20,670 nt of DNA from NCBI GenBank assembly GCA_964645155.1, contig CAZYBG010000054.1, positions 1 through 20,670 of the forward strand, read 5' to 3'. Source of the DNA: CAZYBG01 sp964645155 (lineage in GTDB: Bacteria; Pseudomonadota; Alphaproteobacteria; Rhodobacterales; Rhodobacteraceae). Below are positions 9,014 to 15,843 of the stretch, piece after piece (the first letter of the stretch is position 1; each line of letters starts with the position of its first letter). The notes under the pieces were generated by a model. It was not told the DNA's origin, did no database searches, and was given only the letters and a program-made list of their open reading frames with translations. Position numbers and translations under genes: made by a program.

Positions 9014-9528
9014 CCCGCGGCCCCGGCAAGCGCCGGCGCGAGCCGCGTGGCCCAGGCAGCAGGCCCCGAGAGGCGGAGCCGCCGCGCCTCGGGGCGGGCC
9101 GACGGCGCGAAGTCGAGCGTCAGCGCCTGCGGCGGCGCGAACCGGCCCAGCCGGTCGGGCCACTCGACAAGGCAGAGCGCCGTTCCAAACGCCTCGTCGA
9201 GCCCGAGCTCGGCCACCTCGGCCGGTCCCGAAAGCCGGTAGAGATCGGCGTGCCAGATCTCGAGCGGCCCGGCGGAATAGGTCTGCACCAGGGTGAAGGT
9301 GGGCGACGGCACCTCCTCCACCGGCGCGCCCGCCGCGGACTGGAGGGCCTGGATCATCCTGCGGGCAAAGGCGGTCTTGCCGGCCCCGATCGGCCCGCCG
9401 AGCAGGAGCGTGTCGCCGGCGCCGACGACCGGGCCGAGCCGCACCGCGAGCGCGGCGGTCGCCGCCTCGTCGGGCAGGTCGAGCTCGGTCTCGAAGCCGG
9501 CGGAACGGGTTGGGGCTGCGGCAGGCAT
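9010..9528 (-). CDS. tsaE: tRNA t6A37 biosynthesis ATPase TsaE
   Basis: A P-loop ATPase of 172 residues, the usual size for TsaE (YjeE). It shows Walker A GPIGAGKT (45-52), SPTFTLVQTY (75-84), HADLYRL (93-99) and VEWPDRL (122-128), the family's ordered signatures. With TsaB and TsaD it completes threonylcarbamoyl-adenosine at position 37 of ANN-decoding tRNAs, an essential cytosolic reaction. The start ATG 9528 has no Shine-Dalgarno. Instead a TTGCCC-N16-TAAGAC promoter ends exactly 7 nt before the A of the ATG, so a leaderless transcript is predicted. The open frame continues upstream to 9627 but that part is low-complexity and unlike TsaE. It is the head of a run of overlapping genes (amgK, murU, addB, addA). 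Confidence 0.95.
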   Translation of the reverse strand: MPAAAPTRSAGFETELDLPDEAATAALAVRLGPVVGAGDTLLLGGPIGAGKTAFARRMIQALQSAAGAPVEEVPSPTFTLVQTYSAGPLEIWHADLYRLSGPAEVAELGLDEAFGTALCLVEWPDRLGRFAPPQALTLDFAPSARPEARRLRLSGPAAWATRLAPALAGAAG

Positions 9529-9535
9529 GGCGCCA

Positions 9536-9563
9536 GTCTTACCGCCCGCCGGGGCGGGGGCAA
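9536..9563 (-). promoter_or_regulatory. Candidate promoter for a leaderless tsaE transcript
   Basis: On the minus strand TTGCCC (9558-9563), a 16-nt spacer and TAAGAC (9536-9541), then 7 nt to the A of the tsaE ATG at 9528. The spacer contains CCCGCC-GG-GGCGGG (9545-9558), an inverted repeat partly overlapping the -35, which could bind a regulator or form a hairpin in transcripts coming from the PAS gene. Position relative to the ATG is the strongest argument. Confidence 0.45.
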
Positions 9564-9652
9564 GGCCCGCCGGATCGACGGCCACGCCAGTGCTGCGGCC
9601 CCGCTCCTGCAACCGGCGCCCTGCCATGCATCCGCAGCCCCCGCGGGCGACA

Positions 9653-11251
9653 TCAGACCGCCAGGCGCGCGGCGCTCTCCTGCCGCGGCGGTCTTTCCGG
9701 GCGCGCCGCGGCGGCGGTCTCCTCGTCGCGGAAGCCGGCCAGCGTCGCGCCGCCCGACAGCGGCAAGAAACGGCAGCGCAGCCGCCGGCCGTCGTTCAGC
9801 TGCACCATGGCGCCCCATCCCGCACGCTCGCCGCCGGTGGCGAGAAAGTCGCGCACGTCGCCCCAGACCGGGCTCGGCAGGCTCCGCGCCTGCCAGAGCC
9901 GCGTCGCCTCGGCGACCGGCGTCTCGGCCAGCCGCGCGGTCGGGTCGGTGCCCCAGAGCGCCGCATAGGCAGCGTTCGAGAACGAGATCACGCCGGCGGG
10001 CGAGAACACCGCAATGGCCTCGTCCAGGCTGTCGGCGACGGCCTGGCCAAGCTCCAGCTCGGCGCGAAACCGCCGGGTCAGCGAGATCTCGGCCGAGATG
10101 TCCTCGATCAGGAAGGCGAGCGCGCCGTCCGGATGCGGCCGCCCGGTGACGCGGAAGGTCTGCCCGGCCGGCAGCGACCAGTTCTCCTGCACGAAGCCGC
10201 CGGCCGCCGCCGCCTCGAGGTCGGTCATCCGCGCACGCCACGAGCCGTAGTCGCGCGGTTCGGGGATTCGCCGCCGCTCGCGCAGGCGGTCGAGGAAGGC
10301 GAACAGCGTCGGTCGCGCCGCCAGGAACTCGACCTCGACCGAGGTGAGGTCGGTCAGTGCCGGGTTGAACAGCACGAGCCGCCGGGCGCGGTCGAAGATG
10401 GCAAGGCCGATCGGCAGGTCGGCGAAGGTCTTCGACAGGGTCTGCACGAATTCCCGCAGCGCCTCCTCGGCCCGGACCACGCCATCGGCCGGCACCGCGA
10501 AATGCAGCGTCATGTCGCCCGCCGGATAGGCGTGGCAGTCGAACCAGTGCACGGCCCCGTCGGCGGCCAGGGCGACTGGCAGCCGGACCGTGGCATGCGC
10601 GCCGCTCGTCTCCGCCGGCGGGGCGAGGCGGAACAGCACCGGCGGCGGCCAGGAATACGCCTCGTCGGTGCCGAGGACGGCGCAGGCGACGCGGAAGTAC
10701 ACATCGTTCGCCCAGACGATCGTGCCGTCGCGGTCCTGCCGCCAGATCGCCGCCGGGCCGCTGCGCACGGCCGCCCGCAGCAGCGCAAGCTCCGCGTCGG
10801 TCGCGGCGAGGCTCTGGCGGTCCACCTCGGGCGAGGCGCCGCCCTCGGCCGCGACAAGCGCCACCCGGGCGAGCCCGTCGAGCCATCGGGCCCGCACCTC
10901 GTCGCCGGTGCCGTCGCCGGCGGGCAGCACGACGCTGCCACGCGCCGCCAGGCCGGCCATCGCGGCGTCGAAGCCCGGAAACCGGCACCGCAGCAGGTCG
11001 GCAAGCTGCGCCCAGTCGGATTCGGCCACGCCGGCGGCCGCGAGAAGCGCCCGCCCGCCCGGCGTCGCGTCAAGCAGCCGGTCGTCGTCGAAGAGGAAGG
11101 CGATGGCGTCGTCGCCGCCGCCGGCCCCCGCGGCCGGCGCCGCGGCCTGCCGGCCCGCGGCCAGGCGGGCGAAGAGCGCAAGCGTGACCGCGGCCGTCGC
11201 GAACGACACGATGGCCACGAGGCAGAGCGAGGCGGGGTCGGCATAGGCCAT
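9653..11251 (-). CDS. Membrane-anchored multi-PAS protein without a kinase domain (DivL-position homologue)
   Basis: 532 residues from ATG 11251 (ACAGGTG upstream). It opens with one hydrophobic segment (about 7-29), then four PAS-like modules by pattern: a degenerate one near 48-130, then 160-255 (GPAAIWRQDRDGTIVWAN), 270-390 (ADLPIGLAIFD...LVLFNPA, ending LAFLIEDIS) and 400-510 (DSLDEAIAVFSPAGVISFSN). After the last PAS it ends in a short basic tail, with no His/Tyr phosphotransfer helix and no ATPase domain, and only 124 nt separate it from tsaE. It lies just upstream of tsaE-amgK-murU-addBA, the place where I recall divL in alphaproteobacteria. That suggests a DivL-like input protein for the CckA-ChpT-CtrA relay reduced to its sensory half. 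PAS content is clear; the DivL role is inference. Confidence 0.85.
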   Translation of the reverse strand: MAYADPASLCLVAIVSFATAAVTLALFARLAAGRQAAAPAAGAGGGDDAIAFLFDDDRLLDATPGGRALLAAAGVAESDWAQLADLLRCRFPGFDAAMAGLAARGSVVLPAGDGTGDEVRARWLDGLARVALVAAEGGASPEVDRQSLAATDAELALLRAAVRSGPAAIWRQDRDGTIVWANDVYFRVACAVLGTDEAYSWPPPVLFRLAPPAETSGAHATVRLPVALAADGAVHWFDCHAYPAGDMTLHFAVPADGVVRAEEALREFVQTLSKTFADLPIGLAIFDRARRLVLFNPALTDLTSVEVEFLAARPTLFAFLDRLRERRRIPEPRDYGSWRARMTDLEAAAAGGFVQENWSLPAGQTFRVTGRPHPDGALAFLIEDISAEISLTRRFRAELELGQAVADSLDEAIAVFSPAGVISFSNAAYAALWGTDPTARLAETPVAEATRLWQARSLPSPVWGDVRDFLATGGERAGWGAMVQLNDGRRLRCRFLPLSGGATLAGFRDEETAAAARPERPPRQESAARLAV

Positions 11252-11288
11252 GCATGCACCTGTCGGGGCGGGAGATATCCGCTGCCCC

Positions 11289-11308
11289 AACCATCCCGCG
11301 CGATGGTT
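11289..11308. repeat. Perfect inverted repeat beside the CtrA-type box
   Basis: AACCATC (11289-11295), 6 nt, GATGGTT (11302-11308). The arms are exact. The right arm shares two bases with the first TTAA of the CtrA-type box, so a protein on one element could exclude or assist binding on the other. There is no T-run after it, so it is not an obvious terminator for otsA. Confidence 0.6.
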
Positions 11309-11321
11309 AACAGCCGGTTAA
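11307..11321 (-). promoter_or_regulatory. CtrA-type binding site upstream of the PAS/tsaE/addAB block
   Basis: On the minus strand this reads TTAA-CCGGCTG-TTAA followed by C, an exact match to the CtrA consensus TTAA-N7-TTAAC described in Caulobacter and other alphaproteobacteria. It sits 56 nt before the ATG of the PAS gene, between the otsA stop (11357) and that start. TTAA is very rare in this GC-rich window, so two copies at exactly 7-nt spacing in the only sizeable gap of the block are unlikely to be chance. I see no strong -10 at the standard distance, so activator versus repressor cannot be decided. Confidence 0.65.
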
Positions 11322-11356
11322 GCGCGGCTCCCCAGCGGCGCCGGCGGCCGCGGCGC

Positions 11357-12733
11357 TCAGGCCGCTGCGGCGGCGTCCGGCCGCGGGCCGGAGAGATCGT
11401 CGAGGAACGACCGGCTCCACCAGTGCACGTCATGGCTCCTGAGATCCGCCATCAGCCGCTCGTGGCGCCGCCGCCGCTCGCCCGGCGCCATGCAGAGCGC
11501 GGTCAGGATCGTCGTCGCGACCTGCTCAGTGTCGTGCGGGTTGACCAGCAGGGCATCCTCCATCTGCTCGGCGGCGCCGGCGAAGTGCGACAGGATCAGC
11601 ACGCCCGGATCGCCGGGGTCCTGCGCGGCGACGAACTCCTTCGCCACCAGGTTCATGCCGTCCATCAGCGGGGTCACCAGCCCGACCTGGGCCGCGCGGT
11701 AGAGCCCGGCCAGCGTCTCGCGCGGGATCGCGCGATGGATGTAGCGGATCGGCGCCCAGCCGAGATCGGCATAGGCGCCGTTGATCCGGCCCGCCAGCGT
11801 CTCGGTCTCCTCGCGGATCTGGTCGTAGGCCTTCAGCCCCTCGCGCGTCGGCGGCGAGATCTGCAGAAGCGAGACATGCCGGTGCCAGTCCTCGTGCCGG
11901 GCGAGGAACTCGCCGAACGCCCGGAACCGCTGCGGCAGGCCCTTGGTGTAGTCGAGCCGGTCGACGCCGATCACCAGGGCGCGGTCGGTCTTGACGATAC
12001 CCGGGGGAAGCCGCCCGAACTCGGCCGCCGCCAGCGCCTCGAATTCGGTCGCGTCGATCGAGATCGGATAGGCCCCGACCCGCACCGCATGGGCGCCGAG
12101 CCGCATCAGCCCGTCGCCCTCCTCGCGCGCCTCGGCCACGGCGCCAAGGCTCGCCTTGAACTTGCGCACGTCGCGCAGCGACTGCAGGCCGATCAGGTCG
12201 TAGCGCACGAGCCAGGTGCAGACCTCCTGGCCGTTCGGCAGCGCGGCCATCTCGAACGGCGCGGGAAACGGCGTGTGCAGGAAGAAGCCGATCCGGTTCT
12301 CGATGCCGAGGACACGCAGCTCGTGGGCCAGCGGCAGCAGGTGGAAGTCGTGCACCCAGAGCCGATCCTCCGGCCGCAGCACGGTGGCCACGAGGCGCGC
12401 GATCCGCCGGTTCACCGCCTTGTAGACCGAAAGATCCTCGCCCGAGATCTCCATCAGGTCGGTGCGGCCGTGCAGGATCGGCCACAGCACCGAATTGGAA
12501 TAGCCCGCGTAGTAGCCCGCCTGCTCGACCTCGGTGAAGTCGAAGGCGAGCCGGCGGAACCGCCCGCCCTCGACCGGTGTAACCTGCTCCGATGGCGTCT
12601 CGACCGTCTCGCCACCGGCACCGATCCAGATGCCGCCGGTCTCGGCCAGGACATCGGCAAGCGCGACGACCAGCCCCCCGGCGGGGTTCGGGCCCAGCGG
12701 AATGCGGTTCGATACGCAGACGAGGCGCGACAT
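11357..12733 (-). CDS. otsA: Trehalose-6-phosphate synthase
   Basis: A GT20 glycosyltransferase of 458 residues, matching OtsA length. It joins UDP-glucose and glucose-6-phosphate to give trehalose-6-phosphate. Landmarks are SNR (8-10) with the phosphate-binding GG (19-20), W36 in GGIWIG, the GYYAGYSNSVLWPILHGR region (73-90), VHDFHLLPL (127-135), FLHTPFP (151-157), R259 and K264 in GVDRLDYTKG, and DGMNLVAKEF (358-367). All expected substrate contacts are present. The ATG at 12733 shares its A with the otsB stop (TGATG), so the two are translationally coupled. No terminator with a U-tract is visible after the gene, so some read-through into the PAS gene is possible. Trehalose is a typical osmo- and stress-protectant. 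Confidence 0.97.
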   Translation of the reverse strand: MSRLVCVSNRIPLGPNPAGGLVVALADVLAETGGIWIGAGGETVETPSEQVTPVEGGRFRRLAFDFTEVEQAGYYAGYSNSVLWPILHGRTDLMEISGEDLSVYKAVNRRIARLVATVLRPEDRLWVHDFHLLPLAHELRVLGIENRIGFFLHTPFPAPFEMAALPNGQEVCTWLVRYDLIGLQSLRDVRKFKASLGAVAEAREEGDGLMRLGAHAVRVGAYPISIDATEFEALAAAEFGRLPPGIVKTDRALVIGVDRLDYTKGLPQRFRAFGEFLARHEDWHRHVSLLQISPPTREGLKAYDQIREETETLAGRINGAYADLGWAPIRYIHRAIPRETLAGLYRAAQVGLVTPLMDGMNLVAKEFVAAQDPGDPGVLILSHFAGAAEQMEDALLVNPHDTEQVATTILTALCMAPGERRRRHERLMADLRSHDVHWWSRSFLDDLSGPRPDAAAAA

Positions 12734-13461
12734 CACCGCCCCCCCGACAACCGGTCGAGCCAGTCGAGCACCGCCGCCGGGTCGGGCAGGCGCAGCGCCG
12801 CGACGCTCGGCCCCTCGCCGACCTTCACCGCAAGGCCGCCCGCCGTGCGCACCCATGCCATCGCCGGCTCGTCGGTGGCATCGTCACCCACATAGACTGG
12901 CCGGCGGCCGGCGAACGGCCCGCCGGCCATCAGCGCGGCCACCGCCGCATCCTTGGTCGCCGTCGCGGGCTTCAGCTCGAACGCCATCTTCGCGGTCTGC
13001 ACGACGAAGCCCGGATAGGCCGTCGCCAGCGCCTCGACCGCAGCCCGCGCGTCCTGCTCGCGTTCCGGCACCGCGCGGAAGTGGAGCGCCCCGCCCTGCG
13101 CCTTCAGCTCGGCATGAAGCCCGTGCGCCTCCGCCGCACGGCGGAGATCGGAATGAAGCGCCGAAAGCCCCTCGGGGGCGGGCGACCTCTCGCGGCCGCG
13201 GCGCTCGGCCCCGTGGCTGCCGACGAGCGCGCCGGCAAAGGCCGGCAGGAACGCCTCCAGCTCGGCCAGTCCGCGCCCGGAGACGACGGCGAGCGCGCCG
13301 CCCGCCGCTTCGTGCAGATCCTCGAGCAGGTCGGGCAGGCCAGCGGGCACCTCGACCGCGTCGGGCCGCGGCGCGATCCCGACGAGCGTGCCGTCGAAAT
13401 CGAGGAAAAATGCCGTCACGCCCGGGTCGACCTCGGGCGGCCATTCGTTCTCTGCTAGCAT
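12733..13461 (-). CDS. otsB: Trehalose-6-phosphate phosphatase
   Basis: A HAD-superfamily phosphatase of 242 residues that removes the phosphate from the OtsA product. Motif I is FLDFDGTLVG (19-28; nucleophile D21, acid/base D23), motif II VVSGR (59-63), motif III K170 in the TKDAAV stretch and motif IV GDDATDE (192-198; Mg2+ ligands D193/D194). A C2B cap lies between motifs II and III, as usual for OtsB. The start ATG 13461 has AGGA 10 nt upstream. It is the first gene of an otsB-otsA pair and is divergent from hemH with about 120 nt between the starts. No clear minus-strand promoter could be picked out in that gap. Confidence 0.95.
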   Translation of the reverse strand: MLAENEWPPEVDPGVTAFFLDFDGTLVGIAPRPDAVEVPAGLPDLLEDLHEAAGGALAVVSGRGLAELEAFLPAFAGALVGSHGAERRGRERSPAPEGLSALHSDLRRAAEAHGLHAELKAQGGALHFRAVPEREQDARAAVEALATAYPGFVVQTAKMAFELKPATATKDAAVAALMAGGPFAGRRPVYVGDDATDEPAMAWVRTAGGLAVKVGEGPSVAALRLPDPAAVLDWLDRLSGGR

Positions 13462-13512
13462 GATCCGACCATCCTAACGTCTCCGGGCGCCTGCGTCGAC
13501 CCGCGCCGGCGA

Positions 13513-13540
13513 TTGACCACAGGGGAAAACCGTTTATGTC
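13513..13540 (+). promoter_or_regulatory. Candidate hemH promoter
   Basis: TTGACC (13513-13518), 16-nt spacer, TATGTC (13535-13540). The predicted transcription start is near 13547. That would lie beyond the possible ATG at 13544 and leaves a 36-nt leader before the ATG at 13583, so it supports the downstream start. The -35 is good, the -10 moderate. Confidence 0.42.
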
Positions 13541-13569
13541 CCGATGGGTTCCGCGATGGACGACGTGTC

Positions 13570-13575
13570 AGGAAG
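13570..13575 (+). promoter_or_regulatory. Ribosome binding site that decides the hemH start
   Basis: AGGAAG lies 7 nt before the ATG at 13583. The upstream in-frame ATGs at 13544 and 13556 have no comparable site at proper spacing; AGGGGA at 13521-13526 is 17 nt from 13544. Confidence 0.5.
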
Positions 13576-13582
13576 ACCGGGA

Positions 13583-14665
13583 ATGCTCGACGCCAAGCAG
13601 ACGACCTCCGCCCGGCGGACGGCCGAGACAGCCGTTGGCCCGCTGCCGCCCGACCATCCGCGGCTGCCCGCCGAGAAGATCGGCATCCTGCTGGCCAATC
13701 TCGGAACGCCCGACGGCTACGACTACTGGTCGATGCGCCGCTACCTGAACGAATTTCTCTCCGACCGAAGGGTGATCGACTACTCGCCACTGGTCTGGCA
13801 GCCGCTCTTGCAGCTCATCATCCTCACCAAGCGGCCGTTCTCGTCGGGCGCCAACTACAAGCTGATCTGGAACGAGGAGGCGAACGAAAGCCCGCTGATG
13901 ACGATCACCAGGGCGCAGACGGCGAAGCTCGCCGCGGCGATGGCGGGCCGCTATGGCGACCGCGTGATGGTCGATTTCTGCATGCGCTACGGCAATCCCT
14001 CGACCAGGTCGAAGGTCCGCGCGATGACCGAGGCGGGCTGCCGCCGGATCCTGTTCTTCCCGCTCTATCCCCAGTATGCGGGCGCGACGACTGCCACCGC
14101 CAACGACCAGTTCTTCCGCGCGCTGATGGACGAGAAATGGCAGCCGCCGGTCCGCACCGTGCCGGCGTATTTCGAGCATCCGGCCTATGTCGACGCGCTC
14201 GCCCGGTCGGTGGAGCGCGCCTATGCAGGGCTCGACCACCGGCCCGACATCCTCGTCGCGTCCTATCACGGCGTGCCGAAACGGTACCTGATGGAAGGCG
14301 ATCCCTACCACTGCCAGTGCCAGAAGACCTCGCGCCTCCTGCGCGAGCGCCTCGGCTGGGAGAAAGGGGGGATCCTGACCACCTTCCAGTCCCGATTCGG
14401 GCCCGAGGAGTGGCTGAAGCCCTACACGGTCGAGGCGGTGGCCGACCTCGCCCGGCAGGGCAAGACCCGCATCGCCGTCATTGCCCCCGCCTTCTCGGCC
14501 GACTGCATCGAGACGCTCGAGGAGATCAACGGCGAGATCCGCGAGAGCTTCGAGCATGCCGGCGGCGCGGAGTTCACCTACATCCCGTGCCTCAACGACG
14601 ACGACGCCCATATCGCGGCGCTGGGCGCGGTGATCGAGGAGAACCTGGCCGGCTGGCTGGAGTGA
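13583..14665 (+). CDS. hemH: Ferrochelatase
   Basis: The last enzyme of haem synthesis, inserting Fe2+ into protoporphyrin IX. 360 residues from ATG 13583, a normal bacterial length. It begins with the family start KIGILLANLGTPD (32-44) and has SYHGVPKRY (227-235; metal-site H229), GDPYHCQCQKTSR (239-251), the FQSRFGPEEWLKPYT stretch (268-282) and FSADCIETLEE (304-314), which contains the conserved acidic residues facing His. C244 and C246 are close together and could belong to an iron-sulfur cluster as reported for some proteobacterial and eukaryotic ferrochelatases; this is unproven here. ATGs at 13544 and 13556 are alternatives that only lengthen the variable N-terminus. It stands alone on the plus strand; its stop is 2 nt from the end of the convergent PIN toxin gene. 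Confidence 0.95.
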   Translation: MLDAKQTTSARRTAETAVGPLPPDHPRLPAEKIGILLANLGTPDGYDYWSMRRYLNEFLSDRRVIDYSPLVWQPLLQLIILTKRPFSSGANYKLIWNEEANESPLMTITRAQTAKLAAAMAGRYGDRVMVDFCMRYGNPSTRSKVRAMTEAGCRRILFFPLYPQYAGATTATANDQFFRALMDEKWQPPVRTVPAYFEHPAYVDALARSVERAYAGLDHRPDILVASYHGVPKRYLMEGDPYHCQCQKTSRLLRERLGWEKGGILTTFQSRFGPEEWLKPYTVEAVADLARQGKTRIAVIAPAFSADCIETLEEINGEIRESFEHAGGAEFTYIPCLNDDDAHIAALGAVIEENLAGWLE

Positions 14666-14667
14666 CT

Positions 14668-15246
14668 TCAGAGCAGGGTGCGATACGGCGCAAGTAGGGT
14701 CGCCGTTTCCGCCAGCCCGTTCGCCTCGACCATGCGAAGAAGTTCGCTGCCATCGATCGCTGGCTTGTCGAATCTCTCGCGCATCGTCCTCAATGCTATC
14801 ACCGCTTCCAGGCCCGCCATGTCTATGCAATCCGCGATGAAGCCGTCGGCGCTGATTGGCTCGATCTCGTAGGGCCTGAGTGCCTGCGCGGGGAAGTCGC
14901 TGAGGTTGTCGGTCACGATGACCGCCGCTCTGCGGTGGATCGCAGCCGAGAACACGTGAACATCGTCCGGATCCGGCAGCGCCAGGCTGGCGGTGAGTGC
15001 CAGATCCTCATTGATGCGGCCTTCGGGGAAGGCGTTGAGGACGTTATCCCGCTGCCGCCGCGCCTTGTCGGGCGGAACCCCCATATTCACCAGCGCTCGC
15101 TCGAATTCTGCGTCGATGGTCCGTGCCGACCAACATGGCCTGAAGAGGCCTCTGGCGGCGAGGCTGAGGACGATGTTCCGTTTCAGTGCCGCCGCCAAGA
15201 CATTGGTATCGATGACCGCCGTGAACGGATCGGCCAAATCACTCAA
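14668..15246 (-). CDS. PIN-domain toxin of a type II toxin-antitoxin pair
   Basis: 192 residues with an N-terminal PIN ribonuclease core. Acidic residues are D13 in VIDTNVL, E47 in the IDAEFERAL helix, D92/D94/D95 in LPDPDDVHVFSAA and D113 in VTDNLSDF, so the Mg2+ site of the family appears complete. The C-terminal 60 residues are an extension seen in larger PIN toxins. Family members usually cut RNA; the target is unknown. The start is a TTG (15244-15246), overlapping the antitoxin stop as TTGA. No ATG or GTG is usable upstream, and any downstream start would remove the first catalytic Asp. A weak, coupled start would keep toxin below antitoxin. It belongs to the low-GC patch with its antitoxin. 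Confidence 0.85.
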   Translation of the reverse strand: MSDLADPFTAVIDTNVLAAALKRNIVLSLAARGLFRPCWSARTIDAEFERALVNMGVPPDKARRQRDNVLNAFPEGRINEDLALTASLALPDPDDVHVFSAAIHRRAAVIVTDNLSDFPAQALRPYEIEPISADGFIADCIDMAGLEAVIALRTMRERFDKPAIDGSELLRMVEANGLAETATLLAPYRTLL

Positions 15247-15707
15247 ATAAGGCCAAGCTCCACATCCAGCGTGGCCATGTCGGCCAGGGCCTTCTCCCGC
15301 TCCTCATCCCGTGTCGCCTTGTAGAAGAACAGGTCCTCGGCCCTGATCCGCCGATGACGGCCGATCTTCTTGAACGCGATCTGCCCCTCCTCGAGCATCT
15401 TGATGAGGTATGGTCGCGAGACGTTGAGAAGGTCTGCCGCCTGCTGCGTCGTCAGTTCGGCGTCTACGGGAATCATACGAAATCCTCGGCCGCTCGCGAC
15501 CAGACGCAGAACCTCGAGCATCGTGAAGGCCAGCGCCGGTGCAAGTGTGATGTTCCGCGCCTCGCCCTTTCCGAAGGCAAGCGACAGCTCCGTTTCCGCA
15601 TCGCGGCTCACAACCTTTGCCAGCACAGAACGAAGTTCTTCGGCGTTCCTCATCTCCACTTCGTTCGGCAGACGATCGGAGAAGTCCAAGATCGCATGAG
15701 CGTTCAT
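15243..15707 (-). CDS. HTH (excisionase/MerR-like) antitoxin paired with the PIN toxin
   Basis: 154 residues. The C-terminal half (85-130) is a winged HTH of the excisionase/HTH_17 type: LTTQQAADLLNVSRPYLIKML, then a wing with KIGRHRRIRAEDL. The first 80 residues are unlike xis proteins and may hold the dimerisation or toxin-binding part. An antitoxin that binds and represses its own promoter is the likely role, because the next gene, overlapping by 4 nt, is a PIN toxin. The start ATG 15707 has a perfect AGGAGG (15713-15718) 5 nt upstream, much stronger than the toxin's start. Two perfect palindromes lie 13-35 nt upstream. Local G+C is about 53-55% by hand count of the blocks at 15601 and 15661, against about 70% at 15901. 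Confidence 0.85.
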   Translation of the reverse strand: MNAHAILDFSDRLPNEVEMRNAEELRSVLAKVVSRDAETELSLAFGKGEARNITLAPALAFTMLEVLRLVASGRGFRMIPVDAELTTQQAADLLNVSRPYLIKMLEEGQIAFKKIGRHRRIRAEDLFFYKATRDEEREKALADMATLDVELGLI

Positions 15708-15719
15708 GATGCCCTCCTA

Positions 15720-15742
15720 AGGACAATTGTCCTACATGTAGG
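15720..15742 (-). promoter_or_regulatory. Two interlocked palindromes, candidate operators of the toxin-antitoxin pair
   Basis: AGGACAATTGTCCT (15720-15733) and CCTACATGTAGG (15731-15742) are both perfect palindromes and share the three bases CCT. They lie directly upstream of the antitoxin RBS and cover the -10/start-site region of a possible promoter, TTGCGG (15757-15762)-N16-TACATG (15735-15740). Placement is what is expected for antitoxin autorepression. Confidence 0.7.
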
Positions 15743-15762
15743 TTGCGGTAGCACAGCCGCAA
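15743..15762. repeat. Inverted repeat at the -35 of the antitoxin promoter
   Basis: TTGCGG (15743-15748), 8 nt, CCGCAA (15757-15762), exact arms. Its right arm, read on the minus strand, is the proposed -35 hexamer. Together with the palindromes at 15720-15742 the antitoxin promoter is almost entirely built of inverted repeats. Confidence 0.5.
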
Positions 15763-15843
15763 TATTCGAAGCAATCGAAATATCCGAAACGGGTTGAGGC
15801 TTCATGACCGCCCGAAAAGGCGCTCCAGAAGGCACTTCAAAGT

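Noticed and set aside
11322..11356. Intrinsic terminator after otsA
   Set aside because: The stretch is GC-rich and can fold, but no U-tract follows on the minus strand.
12592..13458. Plus-strand open frame opposite otsB
   Set aside because: The minus strand carries all four HAD motifs; the plus-strand product is low-complexity and has no RBS-supported start.
13462..13582. FNR/FixK-type site (TTGAT-N4-ATCAA) or iron box upstream of hemH
   Set aside because: Only a single TTGA half is present; no matching second half or known iron-regulator motif.
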